Shown: piece after piece, positions 24,450 through 32,657 of the stretch | Position numbering within the stretch: position 1 is the stretch's first letter | How the letters are laid out: every line of letters starts with the position of its first letter | DNA from: Comamonadaceae bacterium ALPHA2B | GTDB lineage: Bacteria; Pseudomonadota; Gammaproteobacteria; Burkholderiales; Burkholderiaceae_C | Assembly (NCBI GenBank): GCA_005503065.1 | Contig: SCOE01000035.1 | Location: 1-62,156, forward strand | DNA: 62,156 nt | Direction: 5' to 3' | Made by a program: the position numbers and the translations under genes | Notes under the pieces: generated by a model | What the model was told of the DNA's origin: nothing | Seen by the model: only the letters and a program-made list of their open reading frames with translations | Databases searched by the model: none

Positions 24450-24923
24450 ATGCGCAAGATCACACCCTGCCTGTGGTTCGACTTCGACGCCGAGGAGGCG
24501 GTGGCGCACTACATGCGCGTCTTCCCCGATTCGCGCGTGCTCGAGACCTCGCACTACAACGACGCCGTGCCCCATCTCAAGGGCAAGGTGCTGACGATCC
24601 GCTTCGAGGTCGAGGGCCAGGAACTGCTGGCCCTCAACGGCGGGCCGCAGTTTCCCTTCACCGAGGCGATCTCGCTGTCAGTGGACTGCGCCGACCAGGC
24701 GGAGGTCGACCGCCTGTGGGCGCAGCTGAGCGAGGGCGGCTCCGAAGGCCCCTGCGGCTGGGTGAAGGACCGCTTCGGCCTGTCGTGGCAGATCGTGCCG
24801 CGGCCGATGATCGAGATGCTCCAGGGCCCCGACACCGCCGGCGCGGCGCGCGCCATGGCGGCCATGATGAAGATGGGCAAGCTCGACATCGCCGCGCTGC
24901 GCGCGGCCTACGAAGGCCGCTGA
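24450..24923 (+). CDS. PhnB-like VOC-superfamily protein
   Basis: The 157-residue protein fits the PhnB/3-demethylubiquinone-methyltransferase-like group: KITPCLWFDFDAEEAVAHYM, LNGGPQFPFTEAISLSVDCA, CGWVKDRFGLSWQIVPRP and MMKMGKLDIAALRAAYEG. The group is named after annotations that are not enzymatically proven. It begins ten bases after the SRPBCC stop and ends the TetR-led unit. Confidence 0.9.
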   Translation: MRKITPCLWFDFDAEEAVAHYMRVFPDSRVLETSHYNDAVPHLKGKVLTIRFEVEGQELLALNGGPQFPFTEAISLSVDCADQAEVDRLWAQLSEGGSEGPCGWVKDRFGLSWQIVPRPMIEMLQGPDTAGAARAMAAMMKMGKLDIAALRAAYEGR

Positions 24924-24942
24924 GGCGCCGCCGGCGCCGCGC

Positions 24943-25218
24943 TCAATGGGCGCTGCGCCGGTGCCGCTGCACCGAGCGCCAGATGTCGACCTTGGCGCGT
25001 GCCAGGCGGGCCAGCCGGTTCGCCACGTCCTCGGGCGTCGCATCGGGGCTGCCGATGGACAGCCGGCCGCGGAACTGCGTGTCCTCGAACAGGTCGGCGC
25101 GGCCGAAGGTGCAGTGGGGCGTGCGCTCCACGTCGATGCGGATGTCCACGCCGCGGTAGCGCGACGGTGATGGCCGCGACGCTGCGCCGGAAGCGGGGGG
25201 CGTCGGATCGATGGTCAT
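24943..25218 (-). CDS. Small hypothetical protein, 91 residues
   Basis: I do not recognise the family. The start MTIDPTPPASG follows a strong AAGGAGG site by six bases, so it is probably translated. The protein has a Pro/Ser-rich N-terminus and a basic C-terminus (ANRLARLARAKVDIWRSVQR). YRGVDIRIDVERTPHCTFGR may form beta-strands. It is divergent from the Hsp20 pair and could share its regulatory region. Confidence 0.6.
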   Translation of the reverse strand: MTIDPTPPASGAASRPSPSRYRGVDIRIDVERTPHCTFGRADLFEDTQFRGRLSIGSPDATPEDVANRLARLARAKVDIWRSVQRHRRSAH

Positions 25219-25333
25219 GTCATGCCTCCTTGTCTCGATGAACCATGCGTCGTGACGAAGGGCGAAATAGGTGTGGACGGCGGCATTTCAAGAGGGGCTG
25301 GCAAACGACCTCGCACACGCCTGAAATTTCCTA

Positions 25334-25361
25334 CTTGAAGCGAACGCGGGAGCACCTAGAT
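25334..25361 (+). promoter_or_regulatory. Possible heat-shock (sigma-32-like) promoter of the hsp20 pair
   Basis: CTTGAAG (25334) matches the sigma-32 -35 box, and CACCTAGAT (25353) is a weak match to CCCCATNT at an acceptable 12-base spacing. It sits 70 bases before the first Hsp20 start. Tentative. Confidence 0.3.
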
Positions 25362-25430
25362 GGCCCCTCGGAGCCGCCGCGCTTCGGCCTGCGTGCTCCG
25401 CATCGATGTTCGACTTCAGGAGGTTTCGCC

Positions 25431-25868
25431 ATGTACCGATCCGCGTTCCCGCGCGACATGCTCGCCGAGATGGATCGCCTGCAGCGCGAGATGCAGCAGG
25501 CCTTCGATCTGTCTCCCACCATCCGCGGCCCGGCCCGCCAGGGCTTTCCCGCGCTCAACGTCGGCCACACGCCGCAGGCGCTCGAGATCTACGCCTTCGT
25601 GCCGGGCGTCGACCCGGCCTCGATCGAGGTGCAGCTCGAGCGCGGGCTGCTCACCGTCAGCGGCGAGCGCCGCAGCGCCCTGCCCGACGCGCAGAGCAAG
25701 GCCGCGGTCCACATCCACGAGCGCTTCGCCGGCAGGTTCCACCGCGCGCTCACCCTGCCCGACGATGCCGACCCCGAGGGGGTGGACGCCCGCCTGCAGG
25801 ACGGCGTGCTGCACATCACCGTGCGCCGGCGCGCCGCGGCCCAGCCGCGCCGCATCGAGATCCATTGA
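25431..25868 (+). CDS. Hsp20/alpha-crystallin small heat-shock protein, first copy
   Basis: This ATP-independent holdase has 145 residues. The alpha-crystallin domain spans about 45-135: EIYAFVPGVDPASIEVQLER, GLLTVSGERRSA, FHRALTLPDDADPEGVDARL and the DGVLHITV motif. The tail RRIEIH carries the I-x-I motif needed for oligomer assembly. A CAGGAGG site lies seven bases before the ATG. A second Hsp20 follows 16 bases downstream, so they are probably cotranscribed. Confidence 0.93.
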   Translation: MYRSAFPRDMLAEMDRLQREMQQAFDLSPTIRGPARQGFPALNVGHTPQALEIYAFVPGVDPASIEVQLERGLLTVSGERRSALPDAQSKAAVHIHERFAGRFHRALTLPDDADPEGVDARLQDGVLHITVRRRAAAQPRRIEIH

Positions 25869-25884
25869 ACCGGGAGACGACGCC

Positions 25885-26289
25885 ATGAACGAGATCCAGA
25901 CCCCTCGTGCGACGCAGCCTGCAAGTCGGCAGGCCGCCCAGGCCTCGCACGACGCCGAGGACGCCCTGACCCCACCCGTGGACGTGGTGGAAGACGCGCA
26001 GGGCATCACCCTGTATGCCGACCTGCCCGGCGTGCCGAAGGACCGGCTGCGGCTGGAGGTGGAGGCCGGCACGCTGACCATCGAGGGCCAGATGCAGCTG
26101 GCGGTGCCCGACGCCCTGCAGTCCAGCCACCGCGAGGTGCCGACCCCGCGCTTTCGCCGTGTGTTCACCCTGAGCAAGGAACTGGACACCGAGCAGGTGA
26201 GCGCCGAGCTGGCCCAGGGCGTGCTGACGCTGCGCATCCCGAAGGCGCGGCACGCGCAGGCGCGGCGCATTGACGTGCGCGTGGGCTGA
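25885..26289 (+). CDS. Hsp20/alpha-crystallin small heat-shock protein, second copy
   Basis: The 134-residue paralogue has a crystallin domain at about 30-125: DVVEDAQGITLYADLPGVPK, LRLEVEAGTLTIEGQ, RFRRVFTLSKELDTEQVSAE and LAQGVLTLRIPKA. The tail RRIDVRVG holds a conservative I-x-V version of the assembly motif. It is preceded by GGGAG. Paired Hsp20s of this kind often form mixed oligomers; that is family knowledge, not shown here. Confidence 0.93.
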   Translation: MNEIQTPRATQPASRQAAQASHDAEDALTPPVDVVEDAQGITLYADLPGVPKDRLRLEVEAGTLTIEGQMQLAVPDALQSSHREVPTPRFRRVFTLSKELDTEQVSAELAQGVLTLRIPKARHAQARRIDVRVG

Positions 26290-26295
26290 ACGACG

Positions 26296-26322
26296 ACGCG
26301 GCCGGCATCTGCCCGGCCGCGT
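26296..26322. terminator. Hairpin between convergent hsp20 and MFS genes
   Basis: ACGCGGCCGG and CCGGCCGCGT form a perfect ten-base stem with a seven-base loop (CATCTGC). It begins six bases after the hsp20 stop and lies 20 bases from the end of the opposite MFS gene. There is no T run, so termination may be inefficient. Confidence 0.5.
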
Positions 26323-26342
26323 TCCCTGGGGCTGGCCGCCGC

Positions 26343-27575
26343 TCAGCGCGCCTGGGCGGCGCCCGGCCACAGGCGCACCGCCAGGGCACCCAGGGCCGAC
26401 ACGGTGGCCAGCACGGTCACGCCCATCCAGCCCCACTGCGCCAGGGCCAGCGCGCCGAGCGCGGAGCCCGCCGCCATGCCGATGAAGGTGCCGGTGAACA
26501 GCACCGCGTTGAGGCGGCTGCGTGCGCCGGGGTCGATGCTGTAGACGATGGTCTGGTGCGCGATCAGCGCCGCCTGCAGCCCGAGGTCGAAGCCGATCGC
26601 GCTTGCCACCAGCAGGCCCAGGCGGGCATGCGGCATCAGCAGCGGCGACAGGGCCATCAGCGCGAACGACAGGACCACCAGCCCCGCCCCCAGGCGCGTG
26701 ACCAGTTCCGGCCCGCGCCGGTCGGCGATGCGGCCGGCGATGGGTGCCGCCAGGGCACCGGCGGCCCCGGCCAGGCCGAAGGCACCGGCCGCCGCGCTGC
26801 CGAGGTGGAAGGGCGCGCCGTGCAGCATCACGGCCAGGGTCGACCAGAAGGCGCTGAAGCCCACCGAGAGCAGGCCCTGCGCCAGGGCGGCGCGGCGCAG
26901 CGCGCCGTGCTGGCGCCACAGCTTGCCCAGCGAGCCCAGCAGCGCGCCGTAGGCCAGGTGCGTGGTCGGCCGGAAGCGCGGCAGCCCGCGCCAGGCGGCG
27001 GCGCCGATCAGCGCGATGCTGGCGGCGGCGGCCACGAACATCGAGCGCCAACCGAAATGCTCGGCGACGAAGCCGCTCACCACGCGCGAGAGCAGGATGC
27101 CCAGCAACAGCCCCGTCATGACCGTGCCGACGACCTTGCCGCGGTGCGTCTCGGGCGCGAGCGTGGCGGCGGCCGGCACGATGTCCTGCGCCAGCGTGGC
27201 CGAGAGGCCGATCACCAGGCTGGCGGCCAGCAGCATGGCGATGGACGGCGCGGCGCCGGCCAGCAGCAGCGCCGCGCACAGCACGGCCGCCTTGATCAGG
27301 ATGATGCGCCGCCGGTCGTAGCGGTCGCCCAGCGGCGCCAGCAGCAGGATGCCCAGCGCATAACCCAGCTGAGTGAGCGTGGGCACGAAGCCGACCAGCC
27401 GGTCGGAGGCGCCGATGTCGGCGCCCAGTACCCCCAGCATCGGCTGGGCGTAGTACAGCGCGGCGACGCCGAAGCCGGCACCGCTGGCCAGCAGCAGCGT
27501 GAGCGCCGGCGGCAGGCCCGCGGCGCTCTCGGGCGCCGGGGCGGCCGTCGCATGCGCTGATTGAATGTTCGACAT
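26343..27575 (-). CDS. Major facilitator superfamily transporter
   Basis: The 410-residue inner-membrane protein has 12 predicted membrane segments. The MFS loop motif is LLLAPLGDRYDRRRIILIKA after segment 2 and AAPIAGRIADRRGPELVTRL in the second half. The overall pattern (FGVAALYYAQPMLGVLGADI near the start; IVYSIDPGARSRLNAVLFTG late) is that of the YnfM/drug-efflux-like group. Start MSNIQSAHAT lies 81 bases inside the open frame, at the first ATG that removes an Arg/Cys-rich leader. It is divergent from a LysR gene, which likely controls it. Confidence 0.88.
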   Translation of the reverse strand: MSNIQSAHATAAPAPESAAGLPPALTLLLASGAGFGVAALYYAQPMLGVLGADIGASDRLVGFVPTLTQLGYALGILLLAPLGDRYDRRRIILIKAAVLCAALLLAGAAPSIAMLLAASLVIGLSATLAQDIVPAAATLAPETHRGKVVGTVMTGLLLGILLSRVVSGFVAEHFGWRSMFVAAAASIALIGAAAWRGLPRFRPTTHLAYGALLGSLGKLWRQHGALRRAALAQGLLSVGFSAFWSTLAVMLHGAPFHLGSAAAGAFGLAGAAGALAAPIAGRIADRRGPELVTRLGAGLVVLSFALMALSPLLMPHARLGLLVASAIGFDLGLQAALIAHQTIVYSIDPGARSRLNAVLFTGTFIGMAAGSALGALALAQWGWMGVTVLATVSALGALAVRLWPGAAQAR

Positions 27576-27674
27576 GGTGTTTACCCGTATCTCGAGAAGC
27601 GATGGCGCGAGTGTGCAAGACGCAGGCTCGACTCGGTAGCTCCGCTGCCGGAACAATTGCTATACGCTACATGC

Positions 27675-28622
27675 ATGACCAAGCCCGCTTCCAATGCCGT
27701 TGTTCCGGCTCCCGACCGGCTGGAGCTGATGCAGACCTTCGTGCGCATCGTCGAGGCCGGCAGCCTGTCGGCCGCGGCAGCGCAGATGCTGTCGACCCAG
27801 CCCACCGTGAGCCGCCGGCTGCAGGCGCTGGAACGCTCGCTGGGCGTGCGGCTGCTGCAGCGTTCCACCCATGCCATGAAGCTCACCGAGGACGGCGAGC
27901 GCTGCTACGCCCGCGCCAAGGAACTGCTGGCGAGCTGGGCCTCCTTCGAGGCCGACATGCGCGGCACCGGCGACGCGCCCGAGGGCCTGCTCCGCGTGGT
28001 GGCGCCGCACGCCTTCGGGCAGCAGCAGCTGGTCGCGCCGCTGGCCGACTTCCTTCGCACCCATCCGCAGGTGAACGTCGAATGGCTGCTGCACGACCGC
28101 CGGCCCGACTTCATCGCCCACGGCATCGACTGTGCGATCCAGGTCGGCGAGGTGGACGACCCGTCGGTGGTGGCGATGCGCCTGGCCGAGGTGCCGCGCA
28201 TCGTGGTGGCCGCGCCCGCAGTGCTGCAGGGCCGTGCGGCGCCGGCGCACGCGCGCGATCTCGCGGACCTGCCCTGGCTGGCGCTGCAGACCTTCTACCG
28301 GCACGAGATCGCCCTGACGCACCGCCGCACCGGCGATCAGGAAGTGCTGTCGCTGCGGCCACGCCTGTCGACCGACAGCCTCTATGCCCTGCGCAGCGCC
28401 GCGCTGCAGGGCCTGGGTGTGGGGGTGGGCTCGGCCTGGCTGCTGGCGGGGGACCTCGCGAGCGGCGCCCTGCTCCACCTGGTGCCCGATTGGGAGGCGG
28501 CGCCGCTGCCGGTGTACCTGGTGTACCCCTACGCCCGCTTCTACCCGGCGCGCCTGCAGCGCTTCGTGGCGCTCATGCGCCAGGCCATGCCCGCGGCCGT
28601 GCGCGGTGCGCAGCCCGGGTGA
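27675..28622 (+). CDS. LysR-family regulator
   Basis: The 315-residue protein has the LysR helix-turn-helix (LMQTFVRIVEAGSLSAAAAQ, then LSTQPTVSRRLQALERSLGV) and the periplasmic-binding-like effector domain (GLLRVVAPHAFGQQQLVAPL; IDCAIQVGEVDDPSVVAMRL), typical of the CrgA-like group. It is divergent from the MFS gene with 99 bases between starts, the usual arrangement for an efflux regulator. The inducer is unknown. Confidence 0.9.
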   Translation: MTKPASNAVVPAPDRLELMQTFVRIVEAGSLSAAAAQMLSTQPTVSRRLQALERSLGVRLLQRSTHAMKLTEDGERCYARAKELLASWASFEADMRGTGDAPEGLLRVVAPHAFGQQQLVAPLADFLRTHPQVNVEWLLHDRRPDFIAHGIDCAIQVGEVDDPSVVAMRLAEVPRIVVAAPAVLQGRAAPAHARDLADLPWLALQTFYRHEIALTHRRTGDQEVLSLRPRLSTDSLYALRSAALQGLGVGVGSAWLLAGDLASGALLHLVPDWEAAPLPVYLVYPYARFYPARLQRFVALMRQAMPAAVRGAQPG

Positions 28623-28636
28623 GGCACAGGCCGGAC

Positions 28637-28693
28637 GCTATCGAATTCATAGCAAGCTGTGCAGGAAGGGCGGGGGCTGCAGGCTGTTTTTTC
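28637..28693 (+). repeat. Dispersed intergenic repeat, copy 6
   Basis: GCTATCGAATTCATAGCAAG followed by CTGTGCAGGAAGGGCGGGGG and CTGCAGGCTGTTTTTT. It lies 14 bases after the LysR stop, and the T run could serve as terminator. Confidence 0.78.
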
Positions 28694-28820
28694 TCATGAC
28701 ACCAGCGCTTGCGCCGCGTGCGCAGGCTTTCGTCCGACAGCCGAAACGCACGATTTGCGCTGCAATGCAGCACCAGCGGCGCCCCCTGCGGTGCGTCCGC
28801 GCTGCCCCAAAGGAGATGCC

Positions 28821-29036
28821 ATGAAACGCCAAGCGACCATCCACGGCCACGTGACCTACACCCCCGGCGACGGCGTCCCCCTCCCGATCCCCGAGGGCCC
28901 GATCGAGATCGAGGAGACCGACGACAGCGTGATCCTGGGCTGGGAGCAGGCCAACGGCGTGGTGGGCTCCACCGCGATGCCGCGCATCCAGTACGACCAA
29001 TACGTGGAGGCCGGCAAGATCCGCCTCGCCGACTGA
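28821..29036 (+). CDS. Small conserved-looking hypothetical protein, 71 residues
   Basis: I do not recognise the family. The start MKRQATIHGHVTYTPGDG follows AAAGGAG by six bases. The protein is acidic with short strands (IPEGPIEIEETDDSVILGWE) and ends YDQYVEAGKIRLAD. It has no signal peptide and no cysteine. The compact length and strong start signal make it a likely real gene; it converges on the MBL-fold gene. Confidence 0.65.
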   Translation: MKRQATIHGHVTYTPGDGVPLPIPEGPIEIEETDDSVILGWEQANGVVGSTAMPRIQYDQYVEAGKIRLAD

Positions 29037-29055
29037 GCCGAGCGCCCGGCGCCGA

Positions 29056-29859
29056 TCAGGCCGGCCGGCGCCGTGCAGGCAACAGCGGGCGGATCGGCAG
29101 CCGGTAGGCCTCGGGCCCGAAGAGGTCGATGCCGCAGGCCAGCGACTCGACCCAGTCGAAGAAATCCGCGATCGCTGCCGCGCCCTCGATCGGGGCGCCG
29201 TGCTGCGGCACCAGCATGGCGATCTCCAGGCCGCGCGCCATCTGCGCCCACAGCCGCAGCACCTTGTTCGACACCATGTAGCGACGGTGGAAGCCTTCCA
29301 TGCGCGGGATGTGGGATGCGAGCTCGCGCACGGGCTGCTGTGCATCGGCACCGCTGGTCATCGACACGCCCAGGTCGCCGGTGAAGAGGATGCGGCTCAC
29401 GGGATCGTAGAAATGGAAGTTGCCTTCGGCGTGCAGGAAATGCGCGGGCAGCAGGTGCAATTCGCTGTTGCCCAGCGGCAGGATGCCGCCCGCATCGGGC
29501 ACCGCCAGCACCCGCTCCTGCGTCTTGCCGCTCTTGGCGAAATGCGGCACGAAGCGCTCCCACACGCGCGAGATGACGAGCTGCGCCTGCGTCGACGTCA
29601 GCCAGCGGTCCAGCGAGGCGATGATGTCCGGGTCGGCGTGCGAGGCCAGCAGGTACGCCAGTCGCTGCGGCGGGAAATGCCGCCCCATGCCGAGGAACAA
29701 CTCGTTGAAGGCGATGTTGCCGCCCGGGTCGATGAGCGCGCCCACGCCGTGGTCGACGACCAGGAACTGGTTGGCCTGCACCGCCGCCTCCGACGCGTGG
29801 ACGAGGTCGGAGAACATCAGGCAGACATGCTGCGGGTCGCGGTAGAGCTCGAGGGGCAT
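29056..29859 (-). CDS. MBL-fold metalloprotein, oxygen-binding diiron (ODP)-like
   Basis: The 267-residue protein is a single metallo-beta-lactamase-fold domain: FLVVDHGVGALIDPGGNIAF, LLASHADPDIIASLDRW, LLPAHFLHAEGNFHFYDP, RILFTGDLGVS and VPQHGAPIEG. The first metal motif reads HADPD instead of H-x-H-x-D-H, as in the FprA/ODP-like group whose diiron centre binds oxygen or nitric oxide. A flavodoxin domain is absent, so electron supply is not evident. ATG at 29859 is used instead of an in-frame TTG three codons earlier. It does not overlap its neighbours. Confidence 0.75.
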   Translation of the reverse strand: MPLELYRDPQHVCLMFSDLVHASEAAVQANQFLVVDHGVGALIDPGGNIAFNELFLGMGRHFPPQRLAYLLASHADPDIIASLDRWLTSTQAQLVISRVWERFVPHFAKSGKTQERVLAVPDAGGILPLGNSELHLLPAHFLHAEGNFHFYDPVSRILFTGDLGVSMTSGADAQQPVRELASHIPRMEGFHRRYMVSNKVLRLWAQMARGLEIAMLVPQHGAPIEGAAAIADFFDWVESLACGIDLFGPEAYRLPIRPLLPARRRPA

Positions 29860-29932
29860 GGCGGCCAAAGCGCCGCACTGTAGGACGGCACGGGCCAGCC
29901 CACCTTGATCTGCATCAGCCTCCCGGGCTGCA

Positions 29933-30910
29933 TCACGCGCCCGCGTGCGCCTGCGCCAAACACTCGCCGAACAGCGCCGTGGCCCGCCCCGGCTGGGGCG
30001 AGCGTCGCCAGATGGCCGTGAAGCGGCAGTCGTAGCGCAACTGCGCAGGCGACACGGCCGCCATGCGCCCCTCGCGCTCGAACGCAGCGGCGTAGTGGTC
30101 GGGCAGGAAGCCCAGGTACCGGCCCGAGAGGATCAGCAGCGCGATCGCCTCCTGGTCGTAGCCCGTGGCGCTGCGCGCCAGGCGGCGGGCGTGGCTCAGC
30201 TCCATGTTGGGCGAGTGGTAGCCCAGCCCGGCGAAGGCATGGCGGCGCAGCTCGGCCCAGCCCAGGGCCGCGCCCGCGCTGCCGAAAAGGGGGTGCGCCC
30301 GCCCGGCGTAGATCTGCATCGTCTCGCCGAACAGGTCGGCGTAGGCCAGGCTCTGCGAGGCCCGGTGCGCCGGAATCACGCCGACCTGGAAACGGCCGTC
30401 GATCACGCCGCGCTCGATGGCGTTGATGGACGCCACGTGCACGTTGAGCCGCACGTCGGGCGCCCGTTCCGAGAACAGCGCGATCGCCTCGCCGATGCGC
30501 GCCTGCGGGTTGCTGGCCGTCTTGTCGAACAGGGCCAGGTCCAGCTCGCCGCCCATGCGGCCGTGGATGTCGTCGATGCCGCTGCGGAAGCCGTCGACCG
30601 AGGCCAGCAGCCGCAGCGTCTCGTCGTACACGCGCTGGCCCTCGGCCGTGAGCGCGAAGCCGGCGCGGCCGCGGCGGCACAGCGTCAGGCCCAGCCGCGT
30701 CTCCAGGTCCTTCACGTGGCGGCTGACGGTCGAGGTGCCGATGTTGAGCTCCAGTTCGGCCGCCGTCATGCCGCCGCAGTCGACCACGCTCTTGAACACG
30801 CGCAGCAGGCGCAGGTCCATGTCGCTGAGCTGGCCCAGCACGGCGCGCTGGCGCGGCTGCGCCGGAGCCGCCTTGGGTGCGGCACGCCTGGCCGGCTTCT
30901 TAACTTGCAT
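29933..30910 (-). CDS. LysR-family regulator, divergent from the omega-transaminase gene
   Basis: The 325-residue protein has a basic 25-residue leader (KKPARRAAPKAAPAQPRQRA) before the helix-turn-helix (LRLLRVFKSVVDCGGMTAAE, then IGTSTVSRHVKDLETRLGLT). The effector domain follows (ELDLALFDKTASNPQARIGE; GRFQVGVIPAHRASQSLAYA). It is divergent from the transaminase gene with 92 bases between starts and most likely controls it in response to an amino acid or keto acid. Confidence 0.9.
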   Translation of the reverse strand: MQVKKPARRAAPKAAPAQPRQRAVLGQLSDMDLRLLRVFKSVVDCGGMTAAELELNIGTSTVSRHVKDLETRLGLTLCRRGRAGFALTAEGQRVYDETLRLLASVDGFRSGIDDIHGRMGGELDLALFDKTASNPQARIGEAIALFSERAPDVRLNVHVASINAIERGVIDGRFQVGVIPAHRASQSLAYADLFGETMQIYAGRAHPLFGSAGAALGWAELRRHAFAGLGYHSPNMELSHARRLARSATGYDQEAIALLILSGRYLGFLPDHYAAAFEREGRMAAVSPAQLRYDCRFTAIWRRSPQPGRATALFGECLAQAHAGA

Positions 30911-31002
30911 GGATCGTCAAGTGAACAGTGATGATTGTCCATTTTCGCCAGTAAAAGGCAGGCCAACAATGGCGCCTTCGTCCACCCTACTGCCGCCCTG
31001 CC

Positions 31003-32367
31003 ATGAGCTCCGTCCTCACGCCCGACACCTCGTCCTCCTCCCCGCGCAGCGACGCCGCCTGGCTCGATGCGCACTGGATGCCCTTCACCGCCAACCGCCA
31101 GTTCAAGGCCGATCCGCGGCTGATCGTCGAGGGCAAGGGCGCCTACTTCACCGATGCCGAAGGCCGCAAGATCTTCGACGGCCTCTCCGGCCTGTGGTGC
31201 ACCGGCCTGGGCCACGGCCGCACCGAGATCGCCGAGGCCGTGGGCCGCCAGGCCGCGAAGCTGGACTACTCGCCCGGCTTCCAGTTCGGCCACCCGCTGT
31301 CCTTCGAGCTGGCCAACAGGATCAAGGGCCTGATGCCCGCCGGCGCCGGGCTGGACTACGTCTTCTTCACCGATTCGGGTTCCGAATCGGCAGACACCTC
31401 GCTGAAGATGGCGCGCGCCTACTGGCGCGCCAAGGGCCAGGGCACCAAGACGCGCCTGATCGGCCGCGAGAAGGGCTACCACGGCGTCAACTTCGGCGGC
31501 ATCTCGGTGGGCGGCATCGTCGGCAACCGCAAGACCTTCGGCCAGGGCGTCGAGGCCGACCACATCCCGCACACGCAACCGGCCATGGGCTCCTTCCACC
31601 GCGGCATGCCGGCCGAAGGCGGCGAGGCGCTGGCCAACCGCCTGCTGGACGTGATCGCCCTGCACGACGCGTCGAACATCGCGGCCGTGATCGTCGAACC
31701 CTTCTCCGGCTCGGCCGGCGTGGTCATCCCGCCCGTGGGCTACCTGAAGCGCCTGCGCGAGATCTGCACACAGAACAACATCCTGCTGATCTTCGACGAG
31801 GTCATCACCGGCTTCGGCCGCTGCGGCGCCATGACCGGCTCCGAGGCCTTCGGCGTGACGCCCGACATCCTGAACTTCGCCAAGCAGGTGACCAACGGCG
31901 TGCAGCCGCTGGGCGGCGTGGTGGCCAGCAAGGAGATCTACGACACCTTCATGGCCGCCGGCGGCCCGGACTACATGGTCGAGTTCCCGCACGGGTATAC
32001 CTACTCGGCCCACCCGGTCGCCTGCGCCGCCGGCCTGGCCGCGCTCGACCTGCTCGAGAAGGAAGACGGCCCCGGCCGCGTCAAGGCGCTCGCGCCGCAC
32101 TTCGAGGCCGCCGTGCACAGCCTCAAGGGCAGCAATCACGTGCTCGACATCCGCAACTACGGCCTGGCCGCCGGCATCACCATCGACCCCGTGCCCGGCG
32201 AGCCCGCCAAGCGCCCGTACGAGATCGCCATGGCCTGCTGGAAAAAGGGCTTCTACGTGCGCTACGGCGGCGACACCATCCAGCTCGCACCGCCGTTCAT
32301 CACGGAGAAGGCGGAGATCGACCGGCTGGTGAATGCGGTGGGGGATGCGCTGGCGGAGACGGCCTGA
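31003..32367 (+). CDS. Beta-alanine/omega-amino acid:pyruvate transaminase (class III, PLP)
   Basis: The enzyme moves an amino group from beta-alanine or another omega-amino acid to pyruvate, giving a semialdehyde and alanine. The 454-residue protein is standard class-III length. Visible sites: WCTGLGHGRTEIAEAV near the N-terminus, the phosphate site GSESADTSLKMARAY, Asp265 in IFDEVITGFGRCG, and the Schiff-base Lys294 in FAKQVTNGVQPLGG, which is close to the Pseudomonas omega-transaminase motif. A strong terminator follows. Methylmalonate-semialdehyde dehydrogenase, a usual partner, is not adjacent. The divergent LysR probably regulates it. Confidence 0.9.
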   Translation: MSSVLTPDTSSSSPRSDAAWLDAHWMPFTANRQFKADPRLIVEGKGAYFTDAEGRKIFDGLSGLWCTGLGHGRTEIAEAVGRQAAKLDYSPGFQFGHPLSFELANRIKGLMPAGAGLDYVFFTDSGSESADTSLKMARAYWRAKGQGTKTRLIGREKGYHGVNFGGISVGGIVGNRKTFGQGVEADHIPHTQPAMGSFHRGMPAEGGEALANRLLDVIALHDASNIAAVIVEPFSGSAGVVIPPVGYLKRLREICTQNNILLIFDEVITGFGRCGAMTGSEAFGVTPDILNFAKQVTNGVQPLGGVVASKEIYDTFMAAGGPDYMVEFPHGYTYSAHPVACAAGLAALDLLEKEDGPGRVKALAPHFEAAVHSLKGSNHVLDIRNYGLAAGITIDPVPGEPAKRPYEIAMACWKKGFYVRYGGDTIQLAPPFITEKAEIDRLVNAVGDALAETA

Positions 32368-32395
32368 TCCCCGCAGTTGCGGCCGATGAAGTCGG

Positions 32396-32420
32396 AGCGC
32401 CCTTCGGGGCGCTTTTTTTT
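32396..32420 (+). terminator. Rho-independent terminator after the omega-transaminase gene
   Basis: AGCGCCC-TTCG-GGGCGCT is a perfect seven-base stem with the stable TTCG loop, followed at once by a run of T residues (32413-32420). It lies 29 bases after the stop codon. Confidence 0.93.
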
Positions 32421-32657
32421 GCTCCCGACTGGTGCAGTTCCACGGGCCAAACCTTGAATCCGTGACGCAGGGGTCTGTGTCAAATCTCGACGTTCAGAGC
32501 GTCGTACGGCGGCGACATCCGCGCCGTCGGGTGTGGCGACAATACGCGCCACCGTACCGTCTCGCGGCACTTGCCAGGCGCGCAACATCTGCCGACCACA
32601 GCGCGACGACGCCGACCTGAACTTCTCCGCGCCGTGCTCGAAGAATCATTTCCGCTC

